Shown here piece by piece: positions 7,899-10,819 of a stretch of 10,819 nucleotides of DNA. The notes beneath the pieces are model-generated. The model ran no database searches, was not told the origin of the DNA, and saw nothing but the letters and a program-made list of their open reading frames with translations. Position 1 is the first letter of the stretch; each line of letters opens with the position of its first letter. Location of the stretch: the NCBI GenBank assembly GCA_900543705.1, contig UQSL01000065.1, positions 1-10,819 on the forward strand, written 5' to 3'. The translations under genes and the position numbers were made by a program. Source of the stretch: an uncultured Oscillospiraceae bacterium. GTDB taxonomy: Bacteria > Bacillota > Clostridia > Oscillospirales > Ruminococcaceae.

Positions 7899-8855
7899 TT
7901 AATAGGCGTTCCAGTCGACTCCGTTATCGTCACTAGGGGCCATTCCCACTTTTTCCAAAAGCTCCTGTGCTGCATTATAACCCATCTTCTTCTGACGGTT
8001 ATTCATAGCTGCAACTTCAATGATGATGGCAAGATTTCGTCCCGGCTTAACCGGGATTGTCAGGGATGGAACTTTTAACCCAAGAATGGAGGTGTATTCG
8101 TTTTCCATTCCCATCCGGTCGTAAACCTTGTTCTGATCCCACGGCTCCAGTTGGATCAGCATGTCGATTTTTTCCGTTACCTTGACGGAACCCATACCAA
8201 AGATGCGCCGGGCATTGATGATTCCAATTCCACGCAACTCTACAAAGTGCCGGATGTTCTCCGGAGAACTTCCGACAAGCGTACGGTTAGAAACCCGTCT
8301 GATTTCAACCGCGTCGTCCGCAATCAAACGATGTCCTCTTTTGACAAGCTCAATTGCCGTCTCGCTTTTTCCGACGCCGCTTTCTCCGAGCAGCAGGATT
8401 CCTTCGCCGTAGACTTCTACCAGAACACCGTGGCGGGTAATCCTGGGAGCGAGTTCAACATTTAACAATGCGTTAAGGCTCGACATAAAAGTGGACGTAG
8501 TCTCATTCGTGCGCAGAATCGGGACTTCATAGCGCTTGGCATACTTCATCATAACTTCCTTGACTTCCAGGCCTCTGGTGATAACAACTGCAGGAGGCTT
8601 TTGGGAAAAGAACATGTCCATGCTGTAGGCAATGGAATCCTCACAAATGCTTTCCAGATAAGCGGATTCTGCTTTTCCGATAATTTGAATGCGCAGATTG
8701 TCGAAATACTCAAAGAAACCGGCCAGATTAAGGCCGGGACGGTTGACGTCGCTGCTCTGAATCAGGATTTCAGATGGATCACAGGGAGTATATAGGGTTT
8801 CTAAATGGAACTCTTTAATGAGTTTACTGAGTTTGACGTGGAAAGTTGTATTCAT
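7899..8855 (-). CDS. hprK: HPr kinase/phosphorylase
   Basis: Bifunctional enzyme that phosphorylates Ser46 of HPr when fructose 1,6-bisphosphate and ATP are high and removes the phosphate when inorganic phosphate is high, so driving carbon catabolite control in Firmicutes. The 318 residues match the family. Visible motifs are RHGVLVEVYG (141-150), Walker A GESGVGKS (157-164), IADDAVEI (178-185) with the catalytic acids, the family signature ELRGIGIINARRIFG (206-220) and the C-terminal IPVKPGRN (267-274). The ATG at 8853-8855 follows AGGGGGA (8861-8867). It is the first gene of the leftward train, behind a strong promoter, and pfkA, whose product makes the allosteric signal, is at the other end. 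No HPr or Crh gene is in the window, so the substrate must be encoded elsewhere. Confidence 0.97.
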   Translation of the reverse strand: MNTTFHVKLSKLIKEFHLETLYTPCDPSEILIQSSDVNRPGLNLAGFFEYFDNLRIQIIGKAESAYLESICEDSIAYSMDMFFSQKPPAVVITRGLEVKEVMMKYAKRYEVPILRTNETTSTFMSSLNALLNVELAPRITRHGVLVEVYGEGILLLGESGVGKSETAIELVKRGHRLIADDAVEIRRVSNRTLVGSSPENIRHFVELRGIGIINARRIFGMGSVKVTEKIDMLIQLEPWDQNKVYDRMGMENEYTSILGLKVPSLTIPVKPGRNLAIIIEVAAMNNRQKKMGYNAAQELLEKVGMAPSDDNGVDWNAY

Positions 8856-8910
8856 TCCAATCCCCCTAATTCTGAGCTTTATAAAAATTTCTAAATTTCT
8901 GCTCTAAATA

Positions 8911-8933
8911 TTGGCAATGTAACCAAATGCCAA
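8911..8933 (-). promoter_or_regulatory. Inverted repeat TTGGCA-N11-TGCCAA in the hprK leader
   Basis: A perfect 6-bp inverted repeat with an 11-base centre lies about 20 to 45 bases downstream of the predicted hprK transcription start and about 55 bases ahead of the start codon. It could be a repressor site or a weak hairpin in the leader. The arms are short, so chance is possible. Confidence 0.25.
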
Positions 8934-8960
8934 AACGCAAAAATCCATATTTATGTTTTT

Positions 8961-8989
8961 ATTATATATGATACTATAGTGAATTTCAA
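8961..8989 (-). promoter_or_regulatory. Sigma-A type promoter of hprK
   Basis: On the minus strand TTGAAA (8989-8984) is separated by 17 bases from TATAAT (8966-8961). The -10 box is a perfect match, the -35 box differs at one base, and the spacing is optimal. Transcription would begin near 8954, leaving a leader of about 100 bases before hprK. It is the best candidate for the main promoter of the hprK to dnaE gene train. Confidence 0.75.
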
Positions 8990-9026
8990 ATAGTATTTTG
9001 ATATTCTTTCTGTTTTGTAAGAGATA

Positions 9027-9054
9027 TTGCGAAATGGCTTTCTTATGGTATAAT
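9027..9054 (+). promoter_or_regulatory. Sigma-A type promoter with extended -10 for the glycosyltransferase
   Basis: TTGCGA (9027-9032), a 16-base spacer and TATAAT (9049-9054), with TG one base upstream of the -10 box, form an extended -10 promoter. Transcription would start near 9061, about 150 bases before the TTG start codon. It diverges from the hprK promoter, with the two -35 boxes about 38 bases apart, so a regulator bound between them could affect both. Confidence 0.65.
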
Positions 9055-9214
9055 AACGGAAGGATAACTTTTTGGAAAGTCAGGAAATGTTGTTATTATA
9101 CTTTCGATTGCTGTCAAAAAATCCATGCATACGGTATTGCAACGTTCAAGCTCTGAACCAGGGTAATAGATAAGAATACTCTCGCAGGAAGCTTAAGTAA
9201 AGGGGTGCATTTTT

Positions 9215-10399
9215 TTGAAAATCGCAATTTTTACCGAAACTTACTTACCCTATATCAATGGGGTCGTTACCCACATTAAAATTTTGAAAGAAGGACTGGA
9301 GCAACTTGGACATACCGTCCTGGTTGTTACTGCGGACCCGGATACGAGAAGGCATTATCTGAAAGACGATGTCCTCCACTGTCCAGCCCACCGGTCACAG
9401 AGACTGTATGGCTATGGACTGGCTAGTCCGGTCAGCCGTCGGCGGTTAAAATTTATTGAAGATTTTGACCCGGATATCATTCATGTCCATCAGGAATTCG
9501 GAATTGGGCTGTCCGGAATTATGATTGCAAAAATTATGAAAAAACCACTTGTTTACACACTGCACACAATGTATGACGAGTACCTCTATTACGTTGCTCC
9601 GCGAGCCCTGCTACCGGTTGTAAAAAAGATTTCCCACCGCTATTCCAGGGCGATTGCCAACTCTGCAACTGAAATCACGGGACCGTCGAAAAAATGTCAG
9701 GAATATCTACAAAATGTCGGCGTTACGAAGATGGTCAATGTGGTACCAAACGCTGTGGAGCTTGATCGGTTTAATCCGGATAAAATTTCCAAGGAAGTTA
9801 AGGATGAGCTGCGCAGGCGCTATCAAATTCCGGAGGACGCCACCATCTGTTGTTTTGTAGGCCGTCTCGGCCGGGAAAAAAGCGTAGATGTCCTGCTTGA
9901 CTATTGGGCGAAGACCATCAGGCCGGAAGATAAGCTCCACCTGATTGTCATTGGGGACGGCCCCTGCATTGAGGAACTCAGAGAACAGGCGACAGCCCTG
10001 AAAATCAGCGATATGGTAACGTTCGCCGGGAAAATCCTTCATGAAGACCTACCGGCATATCTTGCCGCCTGTGATTTCTACGTTACAGCTTCTACGTCAG
10101 ATACCAATTCCATTTCCATGCTCGAAGGCATGGCGACCGGCCTGCCGGTACTGCAGCGACTCGACCGCCTAAACGAAAACCAGGTGAGAAATGGAGTCAA
10201 CGGATATGTCTTCAATTCTGCAGAGGAAATGGCGGAGGAGATGAAGAAAATCCGCGACAAATCTCCGGAAGAGCTCGCACAGCTGAAAAAATCGGTAATC
10301 GAATCCGTGCGAAAGTCCGGTGCGGCAGACCTTGCAAACTATCTGCTGACCATTTATTCAGAGGCTTTGAAAAAGCAGCAGACAGCTGTACAGGAATAA
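9215..10399 (+). CDS. GT4-family glycosyltransferase, diacylglycerol glucosyltransferase-like
   Basis: Probably transfers a sugar from a nucleotide-sugar donor to a lipid such as diacylglycerol at the inner membrane face, making glycolipids; the acceptor is inferred from similarity to the 1,2-diacylglycerol 3-glucosyltransferase group. The 394 residues have the GT-B two-domain fold: N-terminal INGVVTH (14-20), HVHQEFGIGLSG (90-101) and TLHTMYDEY (115-123); C-terminal VGRLGREKS (215-223) with the donor-phosphate Arg217 and Lys222, GDGP (247-250) and a DxxxxxxxE motif (D296, E304) followed by GLPVL. The family usually has Glu at both ends of that last motif. There is no signal peptide or membrane segment, which suits a peripheral membrane enzyme. 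The start is TTG at 9215-9217, placed by AAAGGGG (9199-9205) 9 bases upstream. It has its own promoter. Confidence 0.85.
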   Translation: MKIAIFTETYLPYINGVVTHIKILKEGLEQLGHTVLVVTADPDTRRHYLKDDVLHCPAHRSQRLYGYGLASPVSRRRLKFIEDFDPDIIHVHQEFGIGLSGIMIAKIMKKPLVYTLHTMYDEYLYYVAPRALLPVVKKISHRYSRAIANSATEITGPSKKCQEYLQNVGVTKMVNVVPNAVELDRFNPDKISKEVKDELRRRYQIPEDATICCFVGRLGREKSVDVLLDYWAKTIRPEDKLHLIVIGDGPCIEELREQATALKISDMVTFAGKILHEDLPAYLAACDFYVTASTSDTNSISMLEGMATGLPVLQRLDRLNENQVRNGVNGYVFNSAEEMAEEMKKIRDKSPEELAQLKKSVIESVRKSGAADLANYLLTIYSEALKKQQTAVQE

Positions 10400-10432
10400 C
10401 GGCTGATACTACAAGATAGGAAAGGAACACTT

Positions 10433-10465
10433 AGCAATACCCCCAAAGCGTTTGGGGGTATTGCT
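10433..10465. terminator. Perfect 15-bp hairpin after the glycosyltransferase
   Basis: AGCAATACCCCCAAA, a 3-base GCG loop and TTTGGGGGTATTGCT form an uninterrupted stem 34 bases after the glycosyltransferase stop. It should be very stable and probably ends or stabilises that transcript. Neither side has a U-run, so it is not a canonical intrinsic terminator. It ends only 7 bases before the ribosome binding site of the following gene remnant, which is unusual if it ends transcription. Confidence 0.5.
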
Positions 10466-10481
10466 GTAAAAAGAGGAAACG

Positions 10482-10755
10482 ATGAAACAGCATTATGACG
10501 TCGCGATTATAGGCGGTAGAATTGGTGGTCTCATGTACGAATACCGGGATCGCGAAAAACGCTCCTTCCCTTACTATAGCCCTCCAAGAAAAAGGGTCAG
10601 ATTTGGAGCATCGCAGATGTATTGACGGATGCATCGGAATCTATGCACTGGGCGACGGTGCTCGGTTTACCCGTTCCCTGTCTCAGGCGGCTGCCAATGG
10701 GCTGTATGTTGCCGATATCATCAGTAAATTAAAATACGCCGGAAAAATGAAGTGA
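10482..10755 (+). pseudogene. Remnant of a COG2509-type FAD-dependent dehydrogenase
   Basis: A good ribosome binding site (AGAGGAAAC, ending just before 10481) and ATG start MKQHYDVAIIGGRIGGLM, the N-terminal FAD-binding strand-loop of an uncharacterised NAD(FAD)-dependent dehydrogenase. The third glycine of GxGxxG is replaced by Arg. Between about 10533 and 10553 the frame shifts by +1, after which KNAPSLTIALQEKGSDLEHRR continues the expected N-terminal domain. At about 10621 the text jumps to GIYALGDGARFTRSLSQAAA, which normally lies near the C-terminus (family GDGAGITRGLxQA). Several hundred residues of the middle are missing, since relatives have roughly 450 or more. The reading frame ends at a TGA that appears to belong to an insertion sequence. 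The gene is non-functional or badly assembled; the family call rests on the two end motifs. Confidence 0.7.
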
Positions 10756-10819
10756 CCCCAAAAGGTTAGACAATAAAAAAGCAAAATTGTTCAAGCAACT
10801 GAAAGGGCTTGTTGTCTGT
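10753..10819. mobile_element. Putative terminus of an IS3-family insertion sequence, cut by the window edge
   Basis: From 10753 the sequence TGACCCCAAAAGGTTAGAC resembles the terminal inverted repeats of IS3-family (IS150 group) elements, which often begin TGGACC/TGACCC followed by AAAAGTTAGAC. It is followed by AT-rich sequence and the start of a possible hairpin (CAAGC 10792-10796, GCTTG 10807-10811). No transposase is visible because the window ends, and the orientation is unknown. Recognition is from memory of such ends, so this is a moderate call. Confidence 0.45.

Larger units (their letters stand above)
8856..9214. other. 359-base divergent intergenic region between hprK and the glycosyltransferase
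   Basis: This AT-rich stretch contains no plausible coding region. It holds a leftward promoter for hprK (8961-8989), a rightward promoter for the glycosyltransferase (9027-9054), a TTGGCA/TGCCAA inverted repeat in the hprK leader (8911-8933) and a leader of about 150 bases ahead of the glycosyltransferase. That leader contains only a weak 5-bp stem (GTTCA, AGCTC loop, TGAAC). I could not match it to a known riboswitch class. Confidence 0.6.

Noticed and set aside
7325..7936. A 203-codon plus-strand open frame opposite the glucokinase
   Set aside because: It is antisense to the ROK motifs, runs across the hprK-glucokinase gap and has no family features.
9072..9102. A second plus-strand promoter (TTGGAA with TATACT)
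   Set aside because: The 19-base spacer and imperfect boxes make it clearly weaker than the extended -10 promoter at 9027-9054.
9061..9214. A riboswitch in the glycosyltransferase leader
   Set aside because: Only a 5-bp stem is visible and no known aptamer core could be recognised.
10442..10456. A cre-like core (AAAGCGTTT) in the loop region of the 15-bp hairpin
   Set aside because: It lacks the flanking TG and CA positions of the cre consensus and is explained by the hairpin.

Overview
The window looks like chromosomal DNA from a low-to-mid GC Firmicute of class Clostridia, most likely near the Oscillospiraceae/Ruminococcaceae. The evidence is HPr kinase, WhiA, RapZ and a PHP-domain DnaE next to pfkA, strong AGGAGG-type ribosome binding sites, a TTG start, and sigma-A style promoters. 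The exact genus cannot be read from the sequence alone.

About 80% of the window is one leftward (minus-strand) gene train. In transcription order it is hprK (8855-7899), a ROK glucokinase (7816-6854), murB (6833-5922), rapZ (5881-5033), whiA (5021-4107), dnaE (4077-526) and the 5' part of pfkA (403 onward). From glucokinase to dnaE the gaps are only 11 to 40 bases, so these genes probably share a transcript. A consensus-like promoter (TTGAAA-17-TATAAT) lies ahead of hprK. pfkA has its own strong promoter (TTGACA-16-TATTAT) and a leader hairpin. The train combines carbon-flow sensing and entry to glycolysis (HPrK, glucokinase, PfkA, RapZ) with peptidoglycan precursor synthesis (MurB), a division-linked regulator (WhiA) and a replicative polymerase (DnaE). 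The gene yvcK, which usually sits between rapZ and whiA in Firmicutes, is absent.

A 359-base gap (8856-9214) holds divergent promoters. To its right, on the plus strand, is a GT4-family glycosyltransferase related to diacylglycerol glucosyltransferases (9215-10399). A perfect 15-bp inverted repeat follows it (10433-10465).

Both ends of the window are damaged. At the left, pfkA meets an in-frame stop at its GGDGS motif, and the sequence beyond it is a degraded version of the normal GxPGTIDND region. At the right (10482-10755) lies the remnant of a COG2509-type FAD-dependent dehydrogenase, with a frameshift, a broken GxGxxG motif and a large internal deletion. It runs directly into what looks like the terminal repeat of an IS3-family insertion sequence (10753 to the edge). 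I see no CRISPR array, tRNA, rRNA, prophage or defence system. The core genes are ordinary; the points worth checking are the two decayed ends, the regulatory gaps and the missing yvcK.
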